A stretch of 64,000 nt of DNA from an uncultured Clostridium sp. (GTDB taxonomy: Bacteria; Bacillota; Clostridia; Lachnospirales; Lachnospiraceae). Below the pieces are notes generated by a model that made no database searches, was not told where the DNA came from, and saw nothing but the letters and a program-made list of their open reading frames with translations. The number at the start of each line of letters is the position of its first letter. Positions within the stretch are counted from its first letter, which is position 1. Of this stretch, positions 42,324 to 50,967 are shown one piece after another. The stretch spans positions 103,236 through 167,235 of the forward strand of contig CALAAS010000050.1 of NCBI GenBank assembly GCA_937885015.1. Reading direction: 5' to 3'. The position numbers and the translations under genes are program-made.

Positions 42324-43019
42324 CTACTGCTTTTCAATTTTGTAGCCGACACCCCAGACGACCTTCAGGTAACGGGGTTCTCTGGGATTGATTTCGATTT
42401 TTTCCCGGATGTGGCGAATGTGGACAGCCACAGTGTTGTCGGCGCCGATCGCCTCTTCGTTCCAGATTTCTTCATAAATCTGGTCAATGGAGAAAACCTT
42501 CCCGGCATTTTTTACCAGAAGAAGGAGGATGTTGTATTCAATGGGCGTCAGTTTAATCAGCTCACCGTCCACCGTTACTTCCTTATTTTCATCATTGATC
42601 TGAAGTCCGCCGCACTTGAAAACATGACTGCCGGACTGGGTGTTCATATTGCCAAGCTGAGTATAACGGCGAAGCTGGGATTTAACCCGGGCCACAAGCT
42701 CCAGTGGGTTAAAGGGTTTTGTGATATAGTCATCTGCACCGATGTTCAGTCCAAGAATTTTATCGGTGTCTTCGGATTTTGCAGACAGGATGATAATCGG
42801 AATGCTGCTGGTTTCCCGTACTTTCAGCGTTGTACGGATTCCATCCAGGCCGGGCATCATGACATCCAAAATCATCAGATTGACCTGGTGGGTTTGGAGA
42901 AGCTCCAGAGCTTCCGAGCCGTCATAGGCCTTGATTACGTCGAAACCTTCGCCGGTCAGGTAAATATCTATCGCTTCCACGATCTGACGATCATCGTCGC
43001 AGACAAGAATGCTTTGCAT
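42324..43019 (-). CDS. OmpR/VanR-family response regulator
   Basis: 231 residues from ATG at 43019, seven bases after AGGAGG; the open frame to 43103 is not used. Receiver domain with acidic pair DDD (8-10), phospho-acceptor Asp52 in MILDVMMPGLDG and Lys101 in DYITKPF. The C-terminal winged helix ends YLKVVWGVGYKIEKQ. It is transcribed divergently from the fab operon, whose promoter lies about 120 bases away. Confidence 0.93.
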   Translation of the reverse strand: MQSILVCDDDRQIVEAIDIYLTGEGFDVIKAYDGSEALELLQTHQVNLMILDVMMPGLDGIRTTLKVRETSSIPIIILSAKSEDTDKILGLNIGADDYITKPFNPLELVARVKSQLRRYTQLGNMNTQSGSHVFKCGGLQINDENKEVTVDGELIKLTPIEYNILLLLVKNAGKVFSIDQIYEEIWNEEAIGADNTVAVHIRHIREKIEINPREPRYLKVVWGVGYKIEKQ

Positions 43020-43140
43020 GTGAAACCTCCTTTGTTTCGCTGCGGCGGTTCGGGAGCGTGGCGCCCGGAACTGCTGCGTTTTTGTGATATCGCTATTATA
43101 CAACGAAACGGAAGAAATTTGGTATTACATTTTTTTATTC

Positions 43141-43169
43141 TTGACAAATAGAGGAAGATTCGTTATGCT
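43141..43169 (+). promoter_or_regulatory. fab operon promoter
   Basis: TTGACA-N17-TATGCT, close to consensus, 130 bases upstream of fabH. Confidence 0.85.
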
Positions 43170-43176
43170 GGAAAAG

Positions 43177-43192
43177 GTTTGAGTTTCAAAAC
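43177..43192 (+). promoter_or_regulatory. FabT-like operator over the fab transcription start
   Basis: GTTTGAGTTTCAAAAC is a near-palindrome (TTTGA / TCAAA core) just after the -10 box, as in FabT-repressed fab operons. A weaker copy, ATTTGATATTAAAAC, follows at 43193-43207. A FabT-like protein is encoded at 56031-56471. Confidence 0.6.
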
Positions 43193-43300
43193 ATTTGATA
43201 TTAAAACTATTTCGACGGGGTTCGACAAAATGGGACTGCGCCGAGGGAGTAATGAAAAGCGGATTTAAAGAAAAAGAAAGAAGCGGAGACAAAGCAAAAC

Positions 43301-44263
43301 ATGACAGCAAGAATAATTGGGATTGGTGCATACGCGCCGGAGCGCGTGGTAACCAACCGGGATTTGATGGAATTTCTTGATACGGATGATGCCTGGATTC
43401 AGGAGCGAACAGGAATTCGGGAACGCCGCCTATCAACGGAGGAGGGAACCTCGGCACTGGCGGCTGAAGCAGCAAAGCGGGCGCTTGAGGATGCAAAGAT
43501 TGCTCCGGAGGAGATTGAAATCCTGATCGTGGCCACATCTTCAGCCGATCGGAGCTTTCCCAGTGCAGCGACGGATGTGCAGGCGGCTGTCGGAGCAGTC
43601 AATGCAGTGGCTTTCGATATTACGGCGGCCTGCTCCGGCTTTATCTATGCCCTTCATATTGTTCAGGGTTTTATAAAGGCGGGGATTTATAAAACAGCTC
43701 TGATTATCGGGGCAGAAACGCTGGGAAAGGTGTTGGACTGGAAGGATCGCAGTTCCTGTATCCTGTTTGGAGACGGAGCTGGAGCAGCTGTGGTTCGGGC
43801 GGATGAAACGGGAGTCATTAAGACGCTGGCGGGCAGTGACGGGCGCAAGGGGGATGTGCTCTGGTGTCAGGCCCGTAGTCTTAAGAATTGTCTGACTGGC
43901 GGAACGCCGGAACTGGGTTTTATGCAGATGGATGGCCAGGAGGTTTTCAAGTTTGCTGTGAAGAAGGTGCCTGAGATTGTAAATGAGATCCTGGCGGAAA
44001 CGGGGACAGATCGGGAAGCAGTGGATCACTACGTGCTCCATCAGGCGAATATCCGGATTTTGGAATCAGCTTCCAGGCGGCTTAAAATCCCCATGGAAAA
44101 AATACCGGTCAATATTGACCGCTATGGAAATACATCGGCGGCTTCCATTCCGATTCTGCTGGATGAGATGGCGAAGGACGGGTGCTTAAAACGTGGCGAT
44201 ACCATCGTTATGGCTGGATTTGGCGCAGGCCTTACCTGGGGAGCAGCTCTGATGACCTGGTAA
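43301..44263 (+). CDS. fabH: 3-oxoacyl-ACP synthase III FabH
   Basis: 320 residues. Catalytic Cys111 in FDITAACSGF, His in VLHQANIRI and Asn in RYGNTSAAS complete the triad. IGAYAPERVVTN and WIQERTGIRERR are the family N-terminus. Condenses acetyl- or branched acyl-CoA with malonyl-ACP to start chain building. First gene of the operon; the ribosome site (GCGGAGAC) is rather far from the ATG. Confidence 0.95.
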   Translation: MTARIIGIGAYAPERVVTNRDLMEFLDTDDAWIQERTGIRERRLSTEEGTSALAAEAAKRALEDAKIAPEEIEILIVATSSADRSFPSAATDVQAAVGAVNAVAFDITAACSGFIYALHIVQGFIKAGIYKTALIIGAETLGKVLDWKDRSSCILFGDGAGAAVVRADETGVIKTLAGSDGRKGDVLWCQARSLKNCLTGGTPELGFMQMDGQEVFKFAVKKVPEIVNEILAETGTDREAVDHYVLHQANIRILESASRRLKIPMEKIPVNIDRYGNTSAASIPILLDEMAKDGCLKRGDTIVMAGFGAGLTWGAALMTW

Positions 44264-44403
44264 AAATCAGAGGGGTAGCGGATTGGAAAACAATATGATA
44301 GAATGACAGGGTAGACAGCGCCGGCGGGGCGAGGGCAACCGTCCGGAAGCTTGATATACAGTACATATAGTAAGTGTAAAAAACGAAAAAGGAGAATGAA
44401 ACC

Positions 44404-44637
44404 ATGTTAGAGAAAATGAGAGAGATTATTGCAGAGCAGCTGAGCGTAGAGGCAGACACCATCACAGAAGCATCTTCCTTTAAGGATGATTTAGGTGCAG
44501 ATTCCCTGGATCTGTTTGAGCTGGTTATGGCTCTGGAGGACGAGTATTCCGTAGAGATCCCGGCAGAGGATTTACAGAACATGGCTACCGTAGGTGATGT
44601 TATGAACTACTTAAAAGAAAAAGGTGTAGAGGCATAA
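44404..44637 (+). CDS. acpP: Acyl carrier protein
   Basis: 77 residues, strongly acidic. LGADSLDLFEL holds the Ser that receives 4'-phosphopantetheine (residue 34). AAAAAGGAG precedes the ATG, consistent with high expression. Its stop overlaps the fabK start by one base. Confidence 0.95.
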   Translation: MLEKMREIIAEQLSVEADTITEASSFKDDLGADSLDLFELVMALEDEYSVEIPAEDLQNMATVGDVMNYLKEKGVEA

Positions 44638-45563
44638 TGAAAACGAGAATAACGGAAGCCCTGGGAATTGAATATCCGATTATTCAGGGCGGTATGGCCT
44701 GGGTAGCGGAGCACCATCTGGCGGCAGCCGTATCGGAGGCAGGAGGCCTGGGACTGATCGGCGGAGCCAATGCACCTGGTGAAGTGGTTCGCGAGGAGAT
44801 TCGCAAGGCCAGAGAGCTGACGAAGAAACCTTTTGGTGTCAATGTCATGTTGATGAGTCCCCATGCTGACGACGTAGCAAAGGTAGTTGTGGAGGAAGGC
44901 GTTAAGGTGGTAACCACTGGAGCCGGAATTCCCGGCAAATACATGGGGATGTGGAAAGAAGCCGGAATTAAGGTGATTCCGGTAGTGGCTTCGGTGGCTC
45001 AGGCCCGCCTGATGGAAAAAGGCGGTGCAGATGCTGTGGTAGCGGAGGGAATGGAGTCCGGCGGCCATATCGGCGATGAGACTACCATGACGCTGGTTCC
45101 TCAGGTGGTGGATGCTGTATCCATCCCGGTTATTGCCGCCGGCGGAATTGCCGATGGAAGAGGAATTGCAGCTGCCTTCATGCTGGGGGCAGAGGCAGTT
45201 CAGATGGGAACCCGTTTCGTTGTTTCCAAAGAGTCCATTGTACATCAGAATTACAAAGACAGGGTAATCAAGGCCAAAGATATTGATTCAACGGTAACAG
45301 GGCTGAGCCATGGACATCCCATCCGCTGTCTCAGAAATAAGATGACACGGGAATATCTGAAGCTGGAGAAGGAAGGCAAGTCCTTTGAGGAGCTGGAGTA
45401 TTTAACACTGGGAACCCTGAGAAAAGCCGTTATGGAAGGCGATGTGGATGCCGGAACCGTGATGGCGGGACAGATTGCGGGTATGGTCAGGAAGGAGCAG
45501 ACCTGCAAAGAGATGATTGAAGAGATGATGGCCCAGGCGGAGACGCTTTTGGGCAGAAAGTAG
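44637..45563 (+). CDS. fabK: Enoyl-ACP reductase II FabK
   Basis: 308 residues. FMN-dependent TIM barrel of the 2-nitropropane dioxygenase superfamily: YPIIQGGMAWVAEHHLAAAVSEAGG at the N-terminus, AVVAEGMESGGHIGD with the catalytic His, VIAAGGIADGRGIAAA and GAEAVQMGTRFV for FMN phosphate. Its place between acpP and fabD marks it as the enoyl reductase of the cycle; no fabI or fabL is seen in the window. Confidence 0.93.
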   Translation: MKTRITEALGIEYPIIQGGMAWVAEHHLAAAVSEAGGLGLIGGANAPGEVVREEIRKARELTKKPFGVNVMLMSPHADDVAKVVVEEGVKVVTTGAGIPGKYMGMWKEAGIKVIPVVASVAQARLMEKGGADAVVAEGMESGGHIGDETTMTLVPQVVDAVSIPVIAAGGIADGRGIAAAFMLGAEAVQMGTRFVVSKESIVHQNYKDRVIKAKDIDSTVTGLSHGHPIRCLRNKMTREYLKLEKEGKSFEELEYLTLGTLRKAVMEGDVDAGTVMAGQIAGMVRKEQTCKEMIEEMMAQAETLLGRK

Positions 45564-45579
45564 AGAGTGATATAACGCT

Positions 45580-46506
45580 ATGAGCAAAATTGCATTTATT
45601 TTCCCGGGACAGGGAGCGCAGACAACTGGCATGGGCCAGGACTTCTATGAGGAGACAGAGACCGGAAAAAAGATATTCGACAGAGCATCCGAGATTCTGG
45701 GATTTTCCATGCCGGAACTTTGTTTTGAGCCGAATGATCGGCTGAACATTACCGAGTATACGCAGCCGGCCATGGTAACGGCCAGCATTGCGATGATGCG
45801 GGTGTTTATGGAGCGCACCGGAGTACGTCCCTTCGTGGCGGCAGGACTCAGCCTGGGAGAATATCCTGCAATGGCAGCAGCCGGTGTTATGTCGGATGAA
45901 GACGCAATCCGGACTGTACGGCAGAGGGGAATCCTGATGCAGGAGGAGGTTCCGGCAGGACTGGGAGCCATGTCTGCTGTACTGGCCATGGATGCGGCTG
46001 AGATTGAGAAGGCAATTGCCCCCATTGCAGGGGTTCAGATTGCCAATTATAACTGCCCCGGGCAGATTGTTATTTCCGGAAAGAAGGAGGCGGTGGAGGA
46101 AGCCGGCGAAAAGCTGAAAGAGGCTGGCGCCAAACGGGTGCTGCCATTAAAGGTAAGCGGCCCCTTCCACTCCGATATGTTGACCGGAGCCGGTGAGAAA
46201 TTGGGAAAAGTGTTGGAAAGCGTGGCAATTCAGACTCCGGCTATTCCCTATGTGGCTAATGTGACGGCGGATTATGTGACAGAGGCAGAAAAGGTAAAAC
46301 CGCTTCTGATGCGTCAGGTCTCTTCTTCCGTTCGCTGGGAGCAGAGTATCCGGCGCATGCTGGAGGATGGCGTGGATACGTTTATTGAAATCGGGCCGGG
46401 CAAGACGCTGACCGGTTTTATGAAAAAAATTGACAGAAACGCAAATGCGATGAATATAGAAAAACTGGAAGATATTGACAAGGTAAAGGAGGCGCTGGGA
46501 TGTTAA
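45580..46506 (+). CDS. fabD: Malonyl CoA-ACP transacylase FabD
   Basis: 308 residues. IFPGQGAQTTGMG at the start, GLSLGEYPA with nucleophile Ser91, and GPFHSDML with the catalytic His. IEIGPGKTLTGF near the C-terminus is typical. Overlaps fabG by seven bases. Confidence 0.95.
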   Translation: MSKIAFIFPGQGAQTTGMGQDFYEETETGKKIFDRASEILGFSMPELCFEPNDRLNITEYTQPAMVTASIAMMRVFMERTGVRPFVAAGLSLGEYPAMAAAGVMSDEDAIRTVRQRGILMQEEVPAGLGAMSAVLAMDAAEIEKAIAPIAGVQIANYNCPGQIVISGKKEAVEEAGEKLKEAGAKRVLPLKVSGPFHSDMLTGAGEKLGKVLESVAIQTPAIPYVANVTADYVTEAEKVKPLLMRQVSSSVRWEQSIRRMLEDGVDTFIEIGPGKTLTGFMKKIDRNANAMNIEKLEDIDKVKEALGC

Positions 46507-47240
46507 AAGGTAAAGTTGCGGTTGTGACGGGCGCCAGCCGGGGAATTGGCCGCCAGATTGCTATTTCCATGGCAAAAGAAGGAGCAACGGTTATTGTAAA
46601 TTACAACGGTTCCGCTGCAAAGGCAGAGGAGGTTGTGGCTGAAATCCGGGAAGCCGGCGGCCAGGCCGAGGCTGTGCAGTGCAACGTATCGGAGTACGGC
46701 GCAGCAGAGGAACTGATCAAATACGTCATCAGCACGTATAAACGGATTGATATTCTGGTAAATAATGCGGGAATTACCCGGGATAATCTGCTGATGAAGA
46801 TGAGTGAGGAAGAATTTGATGCGGTTATAAATACCAACTTAAAGGGGGCTTTTAACTGCACGAAGCACGTTTCACGCCAGATGCTAAAGCAGAGAGCCGG
46901 ACGTATTATCAATATTTCTTCCGTATCCGGAGTGATGGGCAACGCCGGGCAGGCCAATTACTGTGCTTCCAAGGCCGGAGTGATCGGCCTTACAAAATCC
47001 GTTGCCAGAGAACTTGGAAGCCGCGGAATTACGGTAAATGCCATTGCTCCGGGATTTATTGATACGGAGATGACGGCCGTGCTTCCAGAGGATGTGAAGA
47101 AGGCCATGGGAGACCAGATTCCCTTAAAGCGTTTTGGAAAAACGGAGGATGTGGCGGATGCAGCCGTATTTTTGGCTTCTGACAGAGCTGCCTATATTAC
47201 GGGGCAGGTGCTCTGCGTAGACGGCGGCATGGCGATGTAA
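46500..47240 (+). CDS. fabG: 3-oxoacyl-ACP reductase FabG
   Basis: 246 residues, short-chain dehydrogenase. VVTGASRGIGRQIA is the NADPH loop, NNAG follows, and the catalytic triad lies in NISSVSG and ANYCASKAG. It ends in GQVLCVDGGMAM, as FabG does. Confidence 0.95.
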   Translation: MLKGKVAVVTGASRGIGRQIAISMAKEGATVIVNYNGSAAKAEEVVAEIREAGGQAEAVQCNVSEYGAAEELIKYVISTYKRIDILVNNAGITRDNLLMKMSEEEFDAVINTNLKGAFNCTKHVSRQMLKQRAGRIINISSVSGVMGNAGQANYCASKAGVIGLTKSVARELGSRGITVNAIAPGFIDTEMTAVLPEDVKKAMGDQIPLKRFGKTEDVADAAVFLASDRAAYITGQVLCVDGGMAM

Positions 47241-47325
47241 AAGGATCGACACAGGCACATTGGGGAACGGAACAGACAGCTGCGCCGGATGAGGAACGGC
47301 GTTGGGGAAGAAAGGCGGAAAAGAA

Positions 47326-48570
47326 ATGGAAAACAGAGTGAGAGTAGTCGTAACTGGTATGGGAGCCGTTACTCCCATCGGAAATGATGTGGAGAGCTTC
47401 TGGCAGGGACTGAAAGAGAAAAAAGTCGGGATTGGCCCGATTACATATTTTGATACAGCAGATTATAAGGTAAAAGTAGCAGCTCAGGTAAAAGAGTTCG
47501 ATGCAAAGAATTATATGGATCCCAAGGCAGCGCGCCGGATGGAGCCGTTTTCCCAGTATGCCGTGGCCGCGGCTGCCCAGGCTCTTTCCCAGGCAGGGAT
47601 CGACATGGAGAAAGAAGACCCCTTCCGGGTTGGCACCAGCATTGGCTCCGGTATCGGAAGCCTTGGCGCCATGGAGCGGGAGCATAAGAAAATGCTGGAA
47701 AAGGGACCGGGCCGCGTCAATCCGCTTCTGGTTCCGCTGATGATCAGCAACATGGCAGTGGGCAACGTGGCGCTTCAGTTTGGTCTGAAAGGAAAATCGA
47801 TCAACGTGGTAACGGCCTGTGCAACGGGAACAAACTCCATTGGAGAGGCATTTCGTGCCATCCAGTACGGCGATGCAGATGTGATGGTAGCAGGCGGCGC
47901 AGAGGCGTCCATTACGCCGCTGGGACTGGCTGGGTTTTCTGTTCTTACAGCGCTTTCCACCAACGAAGATCCTATGACAGCATCCCGTCCCTTTGATAAA
48001 GACCGCGATGGTTTTGTAATGGGAGAGGGAGCTGGCGTTGTGGTGCTGGAATCCCTGGAGCATGCGAAAAAACGCGGGGCGAAGATCCTGGCGGAGATAG
48101 TGGGATACGGCGGAAGCAATGATGCCTTCCACATTACTTCCCCGGCTGAGGATGGAAGTGGTGCGGCTTATGCGATGGAAGCAGCCATGGCTGATGCCGG
48201 AATCCGTCCGGAGGAAATTGATTATATCAATGCTCATGGAACCAGCACCCATCATAATGATTTGTTTGAGACGCTGGCGATCAAAAAGGCACTGGGCGAT
48301 CATGCATATCAGATTAAAATCAATTCCACCAAATCCATGGTAGGCCACCTGTTGGGAGCTGCCGGAGGTGTGGAGTTTATTGCCTGTGTGAAGTCTGTGG
48401 AAGAGGGGTTTGTGCATGCCACAGCCGGTCTTGCAGAGCCGGGCGAGGGTTGTGATCTGGACTACACTATGGGTCAGGGCGTTCCCATGGACATCCATTA
48501 TGCAATGAGTAATTCCCTGGGTTTTGGCGGTGTGAATGCCAGTCTGGTAATCAAAAAATACGAAGCGTGA
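47326..48570 (+). CDS. fabF: 3-oxoacyl-ACP synthase II FabF
   Basis: 414 residues from ATG 47326 (the frame is open to 47302). Catalytic Cys165 in VTACATGTNSIGEA, His in NAHGTSTHHND and His in KSMVGHLLGAAGG. Elongation condensing enzyme. In many Clostridia accB would follow; here fabZ comes next. Confidence 0.95.
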   Translation: MENRVRVVVTGMGAVTPIGNDVESFWQGLKEKKVGIGPITYFDTADYKVKVAAQVKEFDAKNYMDPKAARRMEPFSQYAVAAAAQALSQAGIDMEKEDPFRVGTSIGSGIGSLGAMEREHKKMLEKGPGRVNPLLVPLMISNMAVGNVALQFGLKGKSINVVTACATGTNSIGEAFRAIQYGDADVMVAGGAEASITPLGLAGFSVLTALSTNEDPMTASRPFDKDRDGFVMGEGAGVVVLESLEHAKKRGAKILAEIVGYGGSNDAFHITSPAEDGSGAAYAMEAAMADAGIRPEEIDYINAHGTSTHHNDLFETLAIKKALGDHAYQIKINSTKSMVGHLLGAAGGVEFIACVKSVEEGFVHATAGLAEPGEGCDLDYTMGQGVPMDIHYAMSNSLGFGGVNASLVIKKYEA

Positions 48571-48590
48571 GCGCTGGAGGTATATGCGTT

Positions 48591-49013
48591 ATGATGGGTA
48601 TCAAAGAAATTCAGGAGATTATTCCCCATCGTCATCCGTTCCTTCTCATTGACTGTATTGAGGAGGTTATGCCGGGCGAGGGGGCAATTGGATATAAAAA
48701 TGTGACATATAATGAACCGTGGTTTGCCGGCCATTTTCCCCAGGAACCGGTCATGCCGGGCGTTCTGATTGTAGAGGCTCTGGCTCAGGTTGGCGCTGTG
48801 GCGATTCTCAGCGAAGAGGAAAATAAAGGAAAAGTGGCGTATTTTGGCGCGATTAACAACGCGAAATTTAAAAAGAAAGTCGTTCCCGGAGATAAGCTTC
48901 GGTTAGAGTGCCATATTATCAAAAGAAAAGGACCGGTCGGAATCGGAAGCGCTACGGCAACCGTGGACGGCAAGGTGGCTGTTTCGGCGGAACTGACGTT
49001 TATGATTGGATAG
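48591..49013 (+). CDS. fabZ: 3-hydroxyacyl-ACP dehydratase FabZ
   Basis: 140 residues; ATG 48591 (or 48594) after GGAGG. IIPHRHPFLLID and the active-site helix FAGHFPQEPVMPGVLIVEALAQ, with His and Glu, are diagnostic. Confidence 0.95.
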   Translation: MMGIKEIQEIIPHRHPFLLIDCIEEVMPGEGAIGYKNVTYNEPWFAGHFPQEPVMPGVLIVEALAQVGAVAILSEEENKGKVAYFGAINNAKFKKKVVPGDKLRLECHIIKRKGPVGIGSATATVDGKVAVSAELTFMIG

Positions 49014-49029
49014 TGAGGACAGGGTAACT

Positions 49030-50940
49030 ATGTTTAAAAATATGTTTAAGAAAACGTATACCATGATCGGAAAGAATGAGCGCGGAGAGAAGGCACCTGT
49101 GGAGAAGAAAAAAGAGAGTTCGGAGGCGGCCGGACGCGATGGAGTGGCGGAGGAGGAAAAAACGGAGCGTATTCCCAGCCGCCCCACAGCACTTACACCA
49201 GAGAATATGCGGGATCTGTGGAGACGCTGCAACAAGTGCGAAAAGCCGATTCTGGTGCAGGATGTGCGGGACAATTTCTACGTGTGTCCCCGGTGCGGCG
49301 GATATTTCCGGGTACATGCCTACCGTCGATTTGAGATGCTCATGGATGAGGGTACTTTTGAAGAGTGGGATAAAGAGATGGAAGTGGTCAACCCGCTTCA
49401 GTTTCCAGGATATGAGGGAAAGGTAGAGGCTGCCAGAGAAAAGACGAAGCTCAACGAGGCAGTTGTGTCCGGCCGCGGTAAGATTCAGGGTTACGATACC
49501 GTGATGGTTGTCTGCGATTCCCGTTTCCTGATGAGCAGTATGGGCCACAATATGGGTGAAAAAGTGGCGAGGGCGGTGGAGCGCGCCACAGCGGAGCGCC
49601 TTCCGATTATTATTTTCTCTGCATCCGGCGGAGCGAGAATGCAGGAGGGGATGATTTCCCTGATGCAGATGGCAAAAACTTCAGCAGCTCTGAAACGCCA
49701 TTCGGAGGCTGGTCTTCTCTATGTCAGTGTTCTGACAGATCCTACAACTGGCGGTGTATCGGCCAGCTTTGCTATGCTGGGAGATATTATTCTGGCAGAG
49801 CCGGGGGCGCTGATCGGATTTGCCGGTCCCCGGGTGATTGAGCAGACCATAAACCAGAAGCTTCCGGAAGGTTTCCAGAGAGCGGAGTTCCAGCTGGAGC
49901 ATGGATTTGTGGACCGCATTGTGGAGAGAAAGGACCAGAGAAAGCTGCTGGGGCAGATATTGAAGCTGCACAGCGATGAGCACAGCTGGCAGAAATGGTC
50001 TGCGGAAAAGGCTGTGAGGCCGACTGCTTCAGAGTTTGTTTCTGAAGCAGTATCTCGAATTTCAGCAGATACGGGAAGCGGCAAGACTCCAAGGAGCCGT
50101 CGTGCTCCGTTTTCCGGAATGATGCGCCAGAAGACGCTGGATAAGATTGCAGGCCGTCAGCGCGACGCCTGGGATGCGGTGCGTCAGTCCAGAAGTGCCG
50201 GACGTCTCATTGCCAGCGACTATATCCGGATTTTGTTTGATGACTTCAAGGAACTTCACGGCGATCGTTATTTTGGTGATGACGGCGCGGTAATCGGCGG
50301 AATTGCCTCTTTCTACGGTATGCCGGTAACGGTAATTGGTCAGGAGCGCGGAAAGACGCCGAAAGAGAGCATGAAGCATAACTTTGGTATGCCGTCTCCG
50401 GAGGGATATCGGAAGGCGCTGCGCCTGATGAAACAGGCGGAGAAATTCAATCGTCCAATTATCTGCTTTGTGGATACACCGGGTGCATTCCCGGGTATGG
50501 AAGCTGAGGAGCGCGGTCAGGGGGAGGCCATTGCAAGAAACCTGTTTGAGATGTCGGATATGAAGGTGCCGATCCTGACGATCATTACCGGGCAGGGCGG
50601 AAGCGGCGGCGCTTTGGCTCTGGCAGTGTCCAATGAGGTCTGGATGATGGAAAATGCGACCTATTCCATTCTTTCGCCGGAAGGATTTGCTTCGATCCTG
50701 TGGAAGGATGCCAAAAAAGCCGATGAAGCGGCTAAGGTTATGAAGATGACGGCAGAGGATCTCTATGATTTGGGAATGATTGAGCGGATTATCTGCGAGG
50801 ATCAGCCGGCTACGGCGGATAATCTGGAGCAGATCGGTCAGATTATCGATAAACATATGCGGGAGTTCTTTAAATCCTGTGCGTCGATAACGCCGGAGCA
50901 GCTGGCTGAGCAGCGCTATGAGCGTTTCCGGAAGATTTAA
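49030..50940 (+). CDS. accDA: Fused acetyl-CoA carboxylase carboxyltransferase AccD-AccA
   Basis: 636 residues from ATG 49030 (MFKNMFKK is the usual AccD start). Residues about 65-345 are the beta subunit: zinc ribbon CNKCEKPI and CPRCGGYF, then FSASGGARMQEGMISLMQMAKTS and PTTGGVSASFAMLGD. A linker of about 30 residues joins the alpha subunit (from about residue 365: TLDKIAGRQRDAWDAVRQS, VIGQERGKTPKES, FVDTPGAFPGMEAEERGQGEAIA, GQGGSGGALALAVSNEVWMMENATYSILSPEG). The reaction moves carboxyl from carboxybiotin to acetyl-CoA. Biotin carboxylase (accC) and BCCP (accB) are not in this operon. Confidence 0.93.
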   Translation: MFKNMFKKTYTMIGKNERGEKAPVEKKKESSEAAGRDGVAEEEKTERIPSRPTALTPENMRDLWRRCNKCEKPILVQDVRDNFYVCPRCGGYFRVHAYRRFEMLMDEGTFEEWDKEMEVVNPLQFPGYEGKVEAAREKTKLNEAVVSGRGKIQGYDTVMVVCDSRFLMSSMGHNMGEKVARAVERATAERLPIIIFSASGGARMQEGMISLMQMAKTSAALKRHSEAGLLYVSVLTDPTTGGVSASFAMLGDIILAEPGALIGFAGPRVIEQTINQKLPEGFQRAEFQLEHGFVDRIVERKDQRKLLGQILKLHSDEHSWQKWSAEKAVRPTASEFVSEAVSRISADTGSGKTPRSRRAPFSGMMRQKTLDKIAGRQRDAWDAVRQSRSAGRLIASDYIRILFDDFKELHGDRYFGDDGAVIGGIASFYGMPVTVIGQERGKTPKESMKHNFGMPSPEGYRKALRLMKQAEKFNRPIICFVDTPGAFPGMEAEERGQGEAIARNLFEMSDMKVPILTIITGQGGSGGALALAVSNEVWMMENATYSILSPEGFASILWKDAKKADEAAKVMKMTAEDLYDLGMIERIICEDQPATADNLEQIGQIIDKHMREFFKSCASITPEQLAEQRYERFRKI

Positions 50941-50967
50941 GCAGTGATGGGGTAAGGAGAAGAAATC

